Below, piece after piece: positions 46,960 to 58,572 of a DNA stretch of 64,000 bases. Every line of letters begins with the position of its first letter. Position 1 is the stretch's first letter. A model generated the notes under the pieces. It had not been told where the DNA came from. It searched no databases and saw only the letters and a program-made list of their open reading frames with translations. The DNA lies in assembly GCA_028023455.1 (NCBI GenBank), contig JAQFVV010000022.1, positions 9,133,100-9,197,099 on the forward strand, written 5' to 3'. The position numbers and the translations under genes were made by a program. The stretch comes from Epiperipatus broadwayi (lineage: Eukaryota; Onychophora; Udeonychophora; Euonychophora; Peripatidae).

Positions 46960-49330
46960 CAGGGGTGGCAAACCTTTTTACATGTATGTGCCAAAAATTT
47001 CCAAAAAGTATTTGTTGAATGATTGGTGTGCCATACAGTTATTAAATCAATATATAAACAACTTATTCTTTACAGTTTTTTAAAAGTTTATAAAACAAAA
47101 TAATAATAATAATAATTAAACAAAAATTCTAAATAAGCTAAATAAAAATGAACAATATTTATTTTGAAGGGCACATGTTGAATAAAATGAAATAGTAAAA
47201 AATTTAATAGTAATTAAAACAAAATTTTGGAAATAAACAAAATCAATGTAAATAGACATTATTTGATGAAATTTTTGCTGTTGTACTTTGGATGCCAAAT
47301 GCTTTATATCTGGTTCACATTTTGTCAATTTTAATAATGTAGATGCTGAACTAGATTCATCTGTCATTCTATTTCTCAAACTGTTTTTTATTAAATTCAT
47401 TTCTGAAAACAATGATTCACATGAATATGTAGAGGAGAAAATTGATAATATAATGGTTGATAATTTTTTAAACAATCAAATATTTCAGGAATAGCATTCC
47501 AGGCAGTCAATAATTCCTCTTCAGCATTCTTTTTACATATGTCCAATAATGAATCATTTTCCATTGTTTCTAACTCATTCCTCAAATTAACAAATTTCTG
47601 TTTCTTTATAAAACTGGATTAAAAATTGACTGATTGCATTTCCACATTTTCCTAATTAAGCCATTGAAAATTTTCTAACTTGAGACTTCATTGATATTGG
47701 GTCTGGGTATAAAATAAATTTTGATGTTTTTGAAAATTGTCTGAACTGTGTAAATCTTAAAGAAAATTCATCAATTATCAATTGAATTACAGTACAAAAG
47801 TCTTACATTAACTTTACATGATCTGGTTTCTTGTGAGATTCTAAATCACTCAAGAACTTTTTTAGATTTGGAAAATATTTAAAGATGTAGGAAATAACAT
47901 CATGGTTGAATATTTGAATTTAATTTCTAATGCTTTGATCAAATCAAACATGACAATTGTCTTATTATAACCTTGCAGTTTTACTTTTGATTCATTTAGA
48001 TGTGAACACATATCAATAAAAAACATTAATTTCAAAAGCCATTCAACATCCATAAATTCATTATATATTTCAATGATTTTCTCATCGTAAAAACAGTCTA
48101 ATTTCATCTAAACACTCAATGAATCTTTGAAGAACTTTTCTTCAGCTTAACCATTGGACATTGTAGTACATAAGTAAAACATTGTATGCTGAGTTCACCC
48201 CACTCTATAAATTTATAAAATAAATTGGCTAACTTAGTCACAACAGTTCATAATATCATCCAGTGGCTTAAAATTGATCTTGTGCATAAAACCCGCTGAT
48301 GTGTAATGCAATGAAAACCCAAAACTAAATGTCCAATATGGTTGGGTAAATAAACTGAGAAAACCTTTTTTTTTTCCAGTCATACTTTGAACATCATCTG
48401 TACTTACTGATACAATGTTGGCAACATCTATTTCTTTTTCAGGGAGTACATTTGAAACTTCATTGCAAATATCTATTTTTTTTTGTTATTGTTACTAATG
48501 AGCTTGAACAGATCAATTCTGTGATATTATTTCTAACACAATAGGGAATAAAAATAGCCAGCAGGCTGATCCATTTATATCTGTACTTTCATCAATGCAA
48601 AGAGGAATTAAACTAGATTTTATATCTCGTTTTTATTGGTAAGTTATTTTGTTAGCTATTTACAGGACTCTTTCTTTAACTGTATTTCTAGCTAATGATA
48701 AATCTTTTATGCTCTGAATAATTTTTGCTTTGTTTTCAAAATCTTCAAAAAGTAGCGGTATACATTTCATCCAAGCTTCTTTCATATATTTTTCATCATT
48801 AAAAGGTTTCCCATATTTGGCAACTACATTTGAAATAAAAAAAACTAGCAGCAGTTATATATGAATGATTTTCGATAAATTTCATTAAGATGTTGATTGA
48901 ATATTTATATTTTTAAATGATTGGGCAATATATTCTTTTTGTTTATTTTTACTTTTTTCGCAGAACGATTTATGATTGGTCTCGTAATGCCATTTTACTG
49001 GTGATGTTCTCAATTCCATACTCAACAGTCCACCAATATTGAAATTTTCTACTGCTTAACAATTTTTTATTTTATTTTCACTAATCGTATTAATATAATG
49101 GATTTTTCTTCATTAATCGTATTAATATAATGGTAACAAATTATTTAAAAGTAAATTTAAATGAGCTTTAATAATTTTATAAATCAAAGATTTATAACAT
49201 GTTAAAATATATTATTGTCTTTACATTACACTTTTACAACAAACCTTGAAACAAACAAAAAAAAAAACCAACAAGCCGTCGTTTGATAGTATTGATTGCG
49301 CATTTCGTTCAATTGTTCACGATTTAGATT
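46960..49330 (-). pseudogene. hAT transposase pseudogene (ZBED/GTF2IRD2-like type)
   Basis: It begins at 46960 with CAGGGGTGGCAAACC, a typical hAT terminal inverted repeat. Minus-strand fragments in order are: BED-finger end (WHYETNHKSFCEKSKNKQK, about 49010-48950); SLARNTVKERV (about 48700); catalytic-core block CIDESTDINGSA (about 48600-48565); DVEWLLKLMFFIDMCSHLNE (48045-47985); LLTAWNAIPEIFDCLKNY (about 47510-47455); and the dimerisation motif STYSCESLFSEMNLIKNSLR (47431-47372). Several stops and frameshifts separate them, so it is dead. The opposite TIR is not found, so the 5' end is lost or eroded. A possible left TSD half TACTAGCA lies at 46952-46959. Confidence 0.9.
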
Positions 49331-49435
49331 ATGCAAAACTCACTATATGTATGCCACACACAGCAAGCTAGAGTAATCAATGGATGCCAGAAGTCTTGTG
49401 CATAAAATCCCCATCTAGTGCCTACTCATCCAATA

Positions 49436-49477
49436 TCCCCAGTCTAGTTTCTGGCTTGGGGCCTTCGTCAATGAGGA
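49436..49477 (-). ncRNA. Degenerate hammerhead, family A
   Basis: The core reads TTGACGA instead of CTGATGA and stem III ACTAGA is no longer palindromic. Stem II GGC/GCC and GAAA are kept. Probably inactive. Confidence 0.6.
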
Positions 49478-49899
49478 GCCTTGGATCTGAGAGCACTGCA
49501 CCTAGATCTTAGGATCTAATGCAACCCTCCAGCAACCACCTTTTATCTCCATTTAACTACAAAACTATGAGTCTTAAACTGAAAACACTTTAATGTTTCC
49601 AATTCAAGCCCATCAGCTTATATAGTTATATGAGTCTGAACCCAGTTCAGTTCCCACATATTTTGGTGTCTTTGGTTCTTTAATAACCATAGCCACCACT
49701 ACCGAAGACACCAAAATATATGGGAACTGAACTGGGTTCAGACCCATATAACTATATAAGCTGATGGGCTTAAATTGGAAACATTAAAGTGTTTTCAGTT
49801 TAAGACTCATAGTTTTGTAGTTAAATGGAGATAAAAGATGGTTGCTGGAGGGTTGCATTAGATCCTAAGATCTAGATGCAGTGCTCTCAGATCCAAGGC

Positions 49900-49941
49900 T
49901 CCTCACTGATGAAGGCCACAAGCCAGAAACTAGTCTGGGAA
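49900..49941 (+). ncRNA. Hammerhead ribozyme, family A
   Basis: TCCTCA-CTGATGA-AGGC(CACAA)GCCA-GAAA-CTAGTC-TGGGA. All invariant core bases are present, with cleavage triplet GTC and palindromic ACTAGT. Stem I has one A/C mismatch. Confidence 0.8.
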
Positions 49942-50070
49942 TATTGGATGAGTAGGCATTAGATAGGGATTTTATGCACAAGCCTTCTGGCATCCATTAA
50001 TTACTCTGATTGGCACAGAGTGGCACTACTATATGGAGAGTTTTGCCTTGTTTATAGATATTATGGATAA

Positions 50071-50515
50071 TTTGCAAATTTGTGCTGAGAAGTATGAAAT
50101 ATTGAAATACATATTTAGATTTATTTGTTTCAGCAATATATATAACAATTAAAAAATGAGTTGGTTTTAATATCTATTATTGTTAATAAGGAAACTTGAA
50201 TCTTTTAATATGACTACTCCTTGTGGAAGTCAGATATTTTGTGGTACAGTAAAATAGGCTACATCTTTAATTAGTTCCTAACACGTTATATTGTGTTTGG
50301 AGAAATATTTGTTTCAGCAAGAATAAATATATGACTTACTATTTTTAGTGAAGTAAATAAATTTTATTTTCATGATTCCTCTAATATTTGCCCTGTAAGC
50401 TTTAGCTTGATGGAATGATATGCTTAAAAGCTCAAAGATATTAGAATGAAACAAAAACCTGCTGTTTCTATTGTTTGAATGTCACACAGCCTCCCAAGCA
50501 ACTAAATTTTGAATT
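50071..50515. other. AT-rich stretch, nothing recognised
   Basis: No gene or repeat copy seen. Confidence 0.4.
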
Positions 50516-50583
50516 ATTATTATTATTATTATTATTGTTGTTGTTGTTGTTGTTGTTGTTGCTGCTGCTGCTGCTATTATTAT
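50516..50583. repeat. Three-phase triplet repeat (ATT)n(GTT)n(GCT)n
   Basis: Consecutive runs of ATT, then GTT, then GCT, then ATT again, each step differing by one base. Confidence 0.95.
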
Positions 50584-50587
50584 AAAC

Positions 50588-50680
50588 TTATCAAATTGTT
50601 TGTTTCTTGAGAGTTCAAAAGACATTTGAGCACTAGAAGTGGCATTGCTGAATCACAATTCATGGTGTATGGATCTTGAG
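50588..50680 (+). repeat. Dispersed repeat F
   Basis: TTTGAGCACTAGAAGTGGCA and CACAATTCATGG align with 41542 and 18142. Confidence 0.55.
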
Positions 50681-50689
50681 ATATCACTC

Positions 50690-51377
50690 TACAAACCATG
50701 CAGGACATTATTATTAATGATTGATGTTGATAGATAAAAGTAATTTTTTTTATTACAATGGCTATTTTGGCCACATCTTTATAGAAAAACTTTTCACAGG
50801 AGTGGTTGAGTCTATACAGCTATTTGCATATGATATAATGCCACTAATTACAAATTATAAAGCAATATGACATAATATTCAGAATGCAAATTATAAGTTT
50901 CGGGTTACATATAATAATGATTTTTTTTTTTATCCTTTTCATTTGTAATTCAATATGTTTTTGACATCCACAATTGCAAAGGTTTTATTATTTACTTTTT
51001 AGATACAACTATGATTCTAATGTTCCACACAGAAAGGGTGTTCAACTATATCTAATAACTAAATAAAACTTTTGCAGTTGTGGATGTTAAAAACGTTTGG
51101 CTAATTTGTATAATGATGATAATACACATTTAGTTGTAAGCTGTGTGATGGAAAATATCTTCAATAGCATAATTTCTTTAACTTTAGACATATTAATTGA
51201 TATTATTTGAAATTTTATAGATGAGGAGTTTATTTATCTGTATATGAGATGATACTTTTATACTGGTTAAATTGATTAACACTCAATAAATATTAGATTT
51301 ATCAATAATAACTTACATTTTGATAAATTCAGTTTTGAAAAAACTCAACCTAAATTGAAATATACATATAAAATCAA
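50690..51377. other. AT-rich stretch, nothing recognised
   Basis: No supported feature. Confidence 0.4.
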
Positions 51378-51504
51378 ACACCAAAAATATAAACAAAGGC
51401 AAAAACTCTTCATACAGTAGTGTCACCCTGCACCAACCAGAGTAATCAATGGATGTCAGAAGGCTTGTGCATAAATTCCCTATTTAGTGCCTACTCATTC
51501 AATA

Positions 51505-51546
51505 TCCCCAGACTAGTTTCTGGCTTGTAGCCATCATCAGTGAAGA
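51505..51546 (-). ncRNA. Hammerhead ribozyme, family A
   Basis: TCTTCA-CTGATGA-TGGC(TACAA)GCCA-GAAA-CTAGTC-TGGGGA. Stem II is a perfect 4 bp, stem I is 6 bp with two G-T wobbles, the core is intact and cleavage is at GTC. Confidence 0.85.
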
Positions 51547-51675
51547 GTCTTGGATCTGAGAGCGCTGCACCTAGATCTTAGGATCTAATGCAACCCTCCA
51601 GCAGCCACCTTTTAACTCTACTGTACTACAAAACTATGAGAATGAAATTGAAAACACAAAAATATTTTCAATCTA

Positions 51676-51716
51676 AACTCACTGATGATGGCCACAAGCC
51701 AGAAACTAGTCTGGGG
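51676..51716 (+). ncRNA. Hammerhead core, family A, at the inversion junction
   Basis: The core, stem II TGGC/GCCA and stem III are intact, but the upstream stem I strand was replaced by AAACTCA at the junction, so stem I pairs only partly. It may be inactive on its own. Confidence 0.7.
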
Positions 51717-52074
51717 ATATTGGATGAGTAGGCACTAGATAGGGATTTTATGCACAAGCCTTTTGGCATCCATTGATTACTCTGGTTGGCACAGAGTGGC
51801 ACTACTGTATGGAGAGTTTTGCCTTTGTTTACAACAATTATGTGCTAGTATGAGATGGTGATCATGTGATGTTTAATGGTTTAACACCAAAAATATATTG
51901 CTAATTTTTATTAATCATTTATTGTACTAGAGATTATCCAATAATGATAATATTTCTCTAGTGTAATTTTTACTACACCACTCTCACTCAAGATAGACTG
52001 GTTTCTATCCACTTTTGACACCTTTCTGAGGGATGTAATCATAAACGTATGACCAAAGACGTGAAAAAAATCTA

Positions 52075-52140
52075 TGATCCCCAAAATGAACTTTTTCTGC
52101 TGATCCAGCACTTATCAGTTATCCCAGACCACAATCTCTT
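52075..52140 (-). ncRNA. Degenerate hammerhead, family B relative
   Basis: Minus strand: CTGATAA, a perfect stem TGCTG-GAT-CAGCA, then GAAA. One core base is changed (G8 to A). The following sequence to about 51960 contains GTGGATAGAAACC-type blocks of a decayed element. Confidence 0.5.
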
Positions 52141-52149
52141 ACACATATC

Positions 52150-53064
52150 TTTATCATTATTCAGTATATTTATATATATGAGGGGGGAGGAAGTAAAATT
52201 AATATAATTTAAAGAAAAAAAATGTTTTTCTGTTTTCTTTTTACAATCTCAATTGATATAAAAATGATCATATGGTATTTCCAGAATTTTTTATTAAGAA
52301 AAAAAAGCTTACATTTATCTACTTTATAAATAACAATTTACATTACTTGTAACCTTATAATTTAGTTATAGTCTGTGAGAGTTGTTGACATTCTGAAACT
52401 TCAGAATGGAGATGATCCCCAAGATGACAGCTTTAGCAGATATATAAATTAAGCATATGATGGGAGATCCCCATATGAAATGACACATTCAATTTCGTGA
52501 CGTTAATTTACAGAATACTGACTTTTCTTCAGTTTGTGGATTTTCATTAAATTTTTAGTTTTATGATTTTAATAATTAATTCCCTCTTTTTATCACAACT
52601 TTTATCTAAGAAGACATCAAAACTTAATTCTGAATAAATTTACACGGAGAAAGAATAGGTTCGTAAAGAATATTTTTTACATATGCAAAAATACAATCAA
52701 TCATCTTACGTTGCTGATCGCAATTTGGTTATTTTAAGATGAATTCTGGTTTTCATCAATACAGCACAATAAAAATCTAATATGTGACAAGTTGTTTTTT
52801 TTTTTTTTTTGAAATGATGAACTATTTATAAAGTTAAGGATCAAATGTATATATTTGCAGTTTAGGAGGCATAATGGCTGTTTATACTCTCTGGGGTTAG
52901 CCAAAATATTGATACTGCATTTTAAGTTATAGAGTGCTTAACATGTCAAAAACAAAAAGCTCTTTATATAGGAAATAAATTATAGGAATCTTATGAACCC
53001 TCTTCTGTTATTTACGTTTTCCCTAAAATGACATCGTATATGATATAATAATTTTAAAAAAGCA
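52150..53064. other. AT-rich stretch, nothing recognised
   Basis: No gene. Poly-T at about 52795-52810. Confidence 0.4.
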
Positions 53065-53155
53065 ATCAAATAGTTTCTCAGTTGAGAAACCATATGGCCT
53101 TTGAGCATTAGAAATTAACAGCTGATTTGTGATCCATAGACAAACTTGTAACATT
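53065..53155 (+). repeat. Dispersed repeat F
   Basis: CAAATAGTTT, CCTTTGAGCATTAGAAATTA and GTGATCCATAGAC align with the copies at 41542 and 50588. Confidence 0.55.
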
Positions 53156-54766
53156 GACAAAACTTTAATCAGCTATTTTACATGATAATTATAACTTCCT
53201 ACAAAATAGCAAAACAAAACAATGGAGTTAGGTTATTAAAAAAACCTATTACATTTTAAACATATAAAATTAAAAAAAAGAGCTTTACATACATGTAAAT
53301 AAACAACAAACCCAATTGGACTTCAGACCTCTCAAAAGTTTTAAAAATAAGAAAATTTAGAGGTTGGTCTTAAAAACCAAAATATTTTGGTTTTTCTATT
53401 GAAATTATCCATTTGTCTGATGAGAAATACAAGTTAATTATATTTGTGAGTTCTGACAAGTTATACAAATTAGTCCTATTTGTGAGTTCTGATAAAGAGA
53501 GGAAGATTGTATAGTCTGAATAACAATTATGAGACTTTATAAAAGATATATGTAAGAAATCACAAACAATTCTGATAATTTTATCGCTTTTTCTATATCT
53601 AATGCACCACTTACTAGGACATTAGTATTTATACTTTTTATATTTTGATGTACTATATACACTATTATATTTACCCTTACCACAAACACACTTCTAGGTA
53701 CAGAAATCAACATGATCACAAAATTAAACAATTAAAAATAGAGATTTCAAAATTAGGTTAGTAAATATTTATACCACCATTATTTAGATTAAATCATTGA
53801 TTAAATGACTGGATTTGTTTAGCTATGTTAAGGCACTGAACTCATGTATGAATGAATAAATATTCTTTTAAATTAAAAATAGGCCACCTCAATAATGCAA
53901 GATTAGATTATGCAATGTGTATGATGATAGTGATCCAGAGACAAAGGCATTAAACATATAGCAGCAGACAAAAAATAAATTAAAAAATTTAAAGTGTCAA
54001 ATATTAATTACATAATACTGTATCCAAGAAAACAAAATTTAATTTATTAATTTTATCATCATTGAAATGAAAATATATACTTGTGCAGGTATTGCAATTA
54101 CATATCCATTTCAAATATAAGCTGTGGTTAGGAGATCATACATGGGATGATGGAAAGTCATTATCACTCCCAAGTATACAAAATTTAAAATTTTCAAAAA
54201 GTATAATATTTAAATAAGATATCATTAAAAAAATATTAAAATAATGTTTAACATCAAAAATATATATTAAGAGAGGATGAAATCAATGACATCTGTGAGA
54301 TCAGCCATCTAGACATCAGTTAGTTCCTTAGAGCAAGTAAAATAACTATACATCAACCAGCATTTATAATAAGTCAAAGTAAGTATGAGTAATACTCCAA
54401 GTAATAACCATTCATCATCATGAATGCTCCATCAAAAGAAATCAGAATAAAATCAGCAGTCCATCTTGCAATTGGATTTGAACAATAAAAGATATAAACC
54501 AAACAGTCAATCTGGGGACTGAATTGGAAATGGGTTTTCTATAGACCAGGCTAACTATTTAGCCCTTGCTAGCTTATGACAGATTATTGAAACCACTAAT
54601 TTGTATGCACCACTTAAGTGCTCATCCATAAGAAATACTTAAAAATCAGAAAAATCTAAACAATAATGCTGTGGCATTAAAATATGCTGATCATCATCAA
54701 TGCTCTGGCCACTTAGTACCATTAATGTTCTGGCCAACTACAAACTTAATTTCTAATAAGATTAAG
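53156..54766. other. AT-rich stretch, possibly intronic
   Basis: Nothing firm. About 54400-54760 is less AT-rich and has a small duplication (AATGCTCTGGCCACTTAGTA and AATGTTCTGGCCAACTAC). Confidence 0.35.
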
Positions 54767-54930
54767 CTAAAATAAAATGTAGTTCAGGGGCTTTAAAGAA
54801 TATTCTCTTATGCATGAACCATGATGATGATTGGTCATCACTGGATGCCCCTTAAGACCCAAATACACACTCCCATTCATATATTTATTCATTATACTTG
54901 AATCTAGATCAGAGACCATGTGTTCTAGTA
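54767..54930 (-). CDS. Possible terminal exon (weak)
   Basis: Acceptor-like TTGGTCATCATAACAG| precedes a frame of 54 codons (LEHMVSDLDSSIMNKY...NHHHGSCIRE...) ending in TAG. Its phase would accept the phase-1 donor of the exon at 55796-56000 on the same strand. No family is recognised, and repeat-derived sequence is an alternative. Confidence 0.2.
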
Positions 54931-55649
54931 CTGTTATGATGACCAAGAGATAATGCAATACAATTTTTAACAATTGAGTACAAGTTTATTAACAATAAAA
55001 AATGATATTAAGGTCTAGAATAAAGCTATGCATGTCAATTAAGCTTTCTGATTTTGATTACTATACAAATTTCAAATTATCACATTGTGATTTACATGAA
55101 TAATATACACAATTCAAGTTATTACATTAGTTTACATATATGTTTCATTAGCTTTACTTAAAACCCATTCAGCACACAGGCATGTGGCTTGATATAAAAT
55201 AAATATGTTTGAATTTATAGAAATAATAAAATTAATAAAAATATATTTCATAATTAATTCCATTTGAAAACTATACATAAAATTCATACATACATGTGCA
55301 TCTATGAATATATAGATTATATGAATTAATATTATTATTTAATCTCTTTTTTTCAGTCAATAAAAATATTTTCTTTTACCTTTTTTTAAAAAAATAAAAT
55401 CAATTTTTTGACAGGTAACTCAAAAGTTTTTTTTTATGACATGTTACTCACAATTAATTAATTACATGTTTAAATTAATCTGAAACATATTTTGGAAGTT
55501 CCCTTTTTGTTTTTTTCAAAATAAATTGTCTATGAATCAATCGTTACTTTTAAATTTTAATTCAATTGAAGAGAAAATATGTACTTGTTATCTTTTAAAA
55601 TATATAGATTTTTAAATGTCAATTTTACCAGAGGATTCTCTCTTTTCTT

Positions 55650-55750
55650 CATAGCGTAAGCATGTGTTTTAAAGACCTACAGAGGTCCCTAGTGACGATT
55701 TTTTCAGACGCTCATTGCTAAGGTTTACAGCCTGGTTAAAACTATTACTC
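55650..55750 (+). repeat. Dispersed repeat G
   Basis: AAAGACCTACAGAGGTCCCT, TTTTTTCAGACGCTC, AAGGTTTACAGCC. Pairs with 20836. Confidence 0.55.
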
Positions 55751-55795
55751 AAAGAAATTATTTAAAATTTTATTCTCATTATATATGATACTCAC

Positions 55796-56000
55796 CTTTG
55801 TATATACATTTATCTATACTTCTCTTTATGAATTGGTCTTGGTAAGACAGATATAGTCTAGGATTGTCATAATCAGGAAGGTAATCAGGTATGTTGGCAT
55901 TCTCCGTTTTGTCTAGGGCTTGACAGGCCAGCAAACTGTTTTTCCAAACACTTTTAAGGCTATGAATTTCAACACAAAGAAATGGGTTATTTTCCTCCAT
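55796..56000 (-). CDS. Candidate host coding exon with consensus donor
   Basis: On the minus strand ATG at 56000 opens 68 codons plus one base (phase 1) and ends exactly at ATACAAAG|GTGAGTAT, an excellent donor. The peptide starts MEENNPFLCVEIHSLKSVWK and contains NIPDYLPDYDNPRLYLSYQD. It is mixed and not low-complexity, unlike the many AT-driven frames here. The 150 bp upstream (about 56001-56150) is also less AT-rich and could be 5' UTR or earlier exon; TTTATTGCAG and GGTTTCAG are possible acceptors there. The protein family is not recognised. Downstream exons would lie to the left; only the weak 54767-54930 candidate was found. Confidence 0.5.
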
Positions 56001-57103
56001 GTAAATTCAAGCTACACCATTGAACTGTAGACTGCTGCTGGATCTGCTTTAATTTCAGCTGCATATCATGGGAGCTTTATATAAATCTGCCAGCCATCTT
56101 TCTGGCCAGCTAAAATGAACTGCTGAAACCTTCAACAAGCTGCAATAAAATATTAAAACCAGATTTTGCAGATAACTCAGACAACTGATTCTCAAAAAAA
56201 AAATACTATCCATACTTGTGGCTGGCTAACTTGGCTTTCTGTTTCTCAAAAATGTAAACCAGACTTTTCTGGCAAGTTCTTATAAAATGTACATTCCAGA
56301 CTGAACTGATATTTTTTATCAGTCTTTTTATAGAATCATCTGAAGTGACAACAACATTAATTTAAAAACTGTGCTTTTTTTATCTCTCTCAACTGGAAAC
56401 AATTTTAATTCTTCCAAAAGCACATTTAATTAAAAAGCTACGTTTGGAAATGTTATCAAATATTTTTAAAAATAGATAATGGAAATACATACAAGCATAA
56501 CTTAAAAAATAGATATTTTATACAAGTTTTAATTAAAAGATTTCAATTAACTTTAATCCTTTGGAATTTGACCAAAGGTGTGATCTACATGTTTTTACTT
56601 GGATAGAGAATTATATACAAGCAAATTAAATGATTTTCAAAAATAGATATTTTTACAATTATCAGTAGACATGCTTACTTTTAAATTTCAAAATCAGAGT
56701 TACAAATAATAATATTTAAACCTTTTAAAAATGTTTTAATCTGTAATAAAATTCTGTTTAATCGAGAGTTATTTAACCTTTTACAGACATTAGTATTCCA
56801 AGTGAAATGTAGAAAATATCTACAAATTTTTTTGTCTATGTTTATTTCTACTTTTCCTTTCAACTTTATATATATATTTGTGCATACACATTATATTATT
56901 ATGTTCCATATGACAGACCTGTTATAATATATATGAGGGATGAAGGCTTCATGTACTGAACAAAATGAGTGTTTTTGTAGAAGAATTCACTAAAAAATCA
57001 AAATCTTTAATTAAAATTCAATTTTAAAAATTTACTAAAATGTGTTCATTTCCAACCTCACAAAATTGATCCAACAAGTTGCACACACAAACATAAAAAA
57101 AAT
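56001..57103. other. Upstream flank, then AT-rich stretch
   Basis: 56001-56150 may be transcribed leader of the minus-strand exon. Beyond it nothing is recognised. Confidence 0.35.
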
Positions 57104-57893
57104 TCTCTAAATTATTTTGCTAAACATAAAAGAAGAATGAATAATTCAAACTCATTATTTTTTTGTATCTAATTTCTATTAACGTTCAATTTTTTTACCA
57201 ACAGTTGAACAGTTTTTATATAAGGCAAATAATGAATTTGACCATCACATTATTTGTTGATTATAAGAAGTTCAAACAATGCTAAAATGTAATTTAAAGT
57301 TAAAACTTAAGAATGTTAAAAGCATTTGGAAGATAAAACTATCTTGATAATGTATTATCTATACTTAAACTATTCAGGTCTAATTAGCAAATAAAAGAGT
57401 TCCATATTTTTCTCTAAACTATTTTTTCAAACATAAAAAAGAATGAGCAATTCAACCTCATTATTTTTTGCATGGACTTTCTTTTAACTTTCAATTTTTT
57501 ACTAATAGTTGAATTACTGTTAAGCTAAGACTAATAGCTAAGGTGAAGCTATAAGTTTGTTATTAGTGAGCCTCTATTTATGGACTTAGCACTTTCCGAG
57601 CACCTACAGCTCCATAATCATAGTCCTTTTTACATGCTGTTGATTCTATGCAAATGCATGCAAATTATAACATCCACCTTTTCGAGATCGCGAAGCACAT
57701 GTCTTTTCTATTGATTGACATGACATCACTGGTGATGTAACATGCCTCCTTAATCTTCCTCTTAACATTGTTTTTATATAAAGCAAATAATGAGTTTGAC
57801 CATCGCATTCCCATTATTCATTGATTATAAGAATTCAAACAATGCTAAAATGTAATTAATACTTAAAACCTAAGAAGGTTAAAAGTAAAAACA
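57104..57893 (+). repeat. Two direct copies of a roughly 220-bp unit, second interrupted
   Basis: 57104-57325 and 57408-57893 share TTCAAACAATGCTAAAATGT, GCAAATAATGA.TTTGACCATC and AACATAAAA.AGAATGA. The second copy contains a 250-bp insert. A continuation of the same unit (GTTAAAAG.ATTT, ATCTTGATAATG) is at 57316-57370 and again at 62603-62650, beyond the PLE nest. Confidence 0.8.
57518..57767. mobile_element. 250-bp insertion with short terminal inverted repeats
   Basis: It starts TGTTAAG and ends CTTAACA. It is absent from the first copy of the surrounding repeat, where GTTGAACAGTTTTTATA runs on uninterrupted. A MITE-like element is likely. The TSD is unclear (TT at most). An internal ACATCACTGGTGATGT palindrome lies near 57724-57739. 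Confidence 0.65.
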
Positions 57894-57976
57894 GGCAAAA
57901 CTCACTATATATATATATATAATAAATAAAGTTTGATATCTGTATTCGTTTCACAATATATGTAATATACAAATCA

Positions 57977-58572
57977 ATATATATATATATCAAAATACAG
58001 TACAATTTATATAAATTATATTCTTTTAGAAGTACTTTCGACTATACACTTAGTAGTCTTTATCAACTATATAACGTTGAATAATCAAAACGAGACAACC
58101 CTTAACAATACCCATAATTCAATTCAGATTTCCCACAATTCTGTTATCTTAACATTTGATGACTGGCGATTCATTAACATTTGACGATTTCTTGAAATCA
58201 ACATAGCCTCTTTTATTTTATGTTTATTATGACAACGTTCAATTTGAATAATTTTCATATTTTTATAATCAAATTTAAATCCAAATTTAAATTTGATTAT
58301 AAAAATATGAAAATTATTCAAATTGAACATTGTCATAATAAACGTAAAATAAAAGAGGCTATGTTGATTTCAAGAAATCGTCAAATGTTAATGAATCGCC
58401 AGTCATCAAATGTTAAGATAACAGAATTGTGGGAAATCTGAATTGAACTATGGGTATTGTTAAGGGTTGTCTCGTTTTGATTATTCAACGTTATATAGTT
58501 GATAAAGACTACAAAGTGTATAGTCGAAAGTACTTCTAAAAGAATATAATTTATATAAATTGTACTGTATTT

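Larger units (their letters stand above)
46920..50055. mobile_element. Family A fold-back element interrupted by a hAT copy
   Basis: The outer boundaries carry 15-bp direct repeats with one mismatch: AGATATTATGAATAA at 46905-46919 and AGATATTATGGATAA at 50056-50070. The left arm starts with the family end CCATTAAGCATCACATGATC and breaks at 46959, where a hAT terminus begins. It resumes near 49333. Arms 49333-49672 (minus) and 49705-50047 (plus) are strongly similar around a 32-nt loop. So a family A inverted pair inserted first and a hAT element landed in it later. Confidence 0.82.
51391..51883. mobile_element. Complete 493-bp family A hammerhead fold-back, 13-bp TSD
   Basis: Perfect direct repeats ACACCAAAAATAT at 51378-51390 and 51884-51896 bound the element. 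The left arm is 51391-51680 (minus) and the right arm 51677-51883 (plus). They meet at a CTCA microhomology: family sequence ...CAATCTAAACTCA joins straight to CTGATGATGG of the hammerhead. It has no ORF. This is the clearest case of two inverted copies integrating as one unit. Confidence 0.9.

Noticed and set aside
53418-53440. CTGATGAGAAA as a hammerhead
   Set aside because: GAAA follows the core directly, leaving no stem II.
54240-54385. Exon ending at AAAGTAAGTATG
   Set aside because: A donor-like site is present, but all upstream frames contain stops and no acceptor is convincing.
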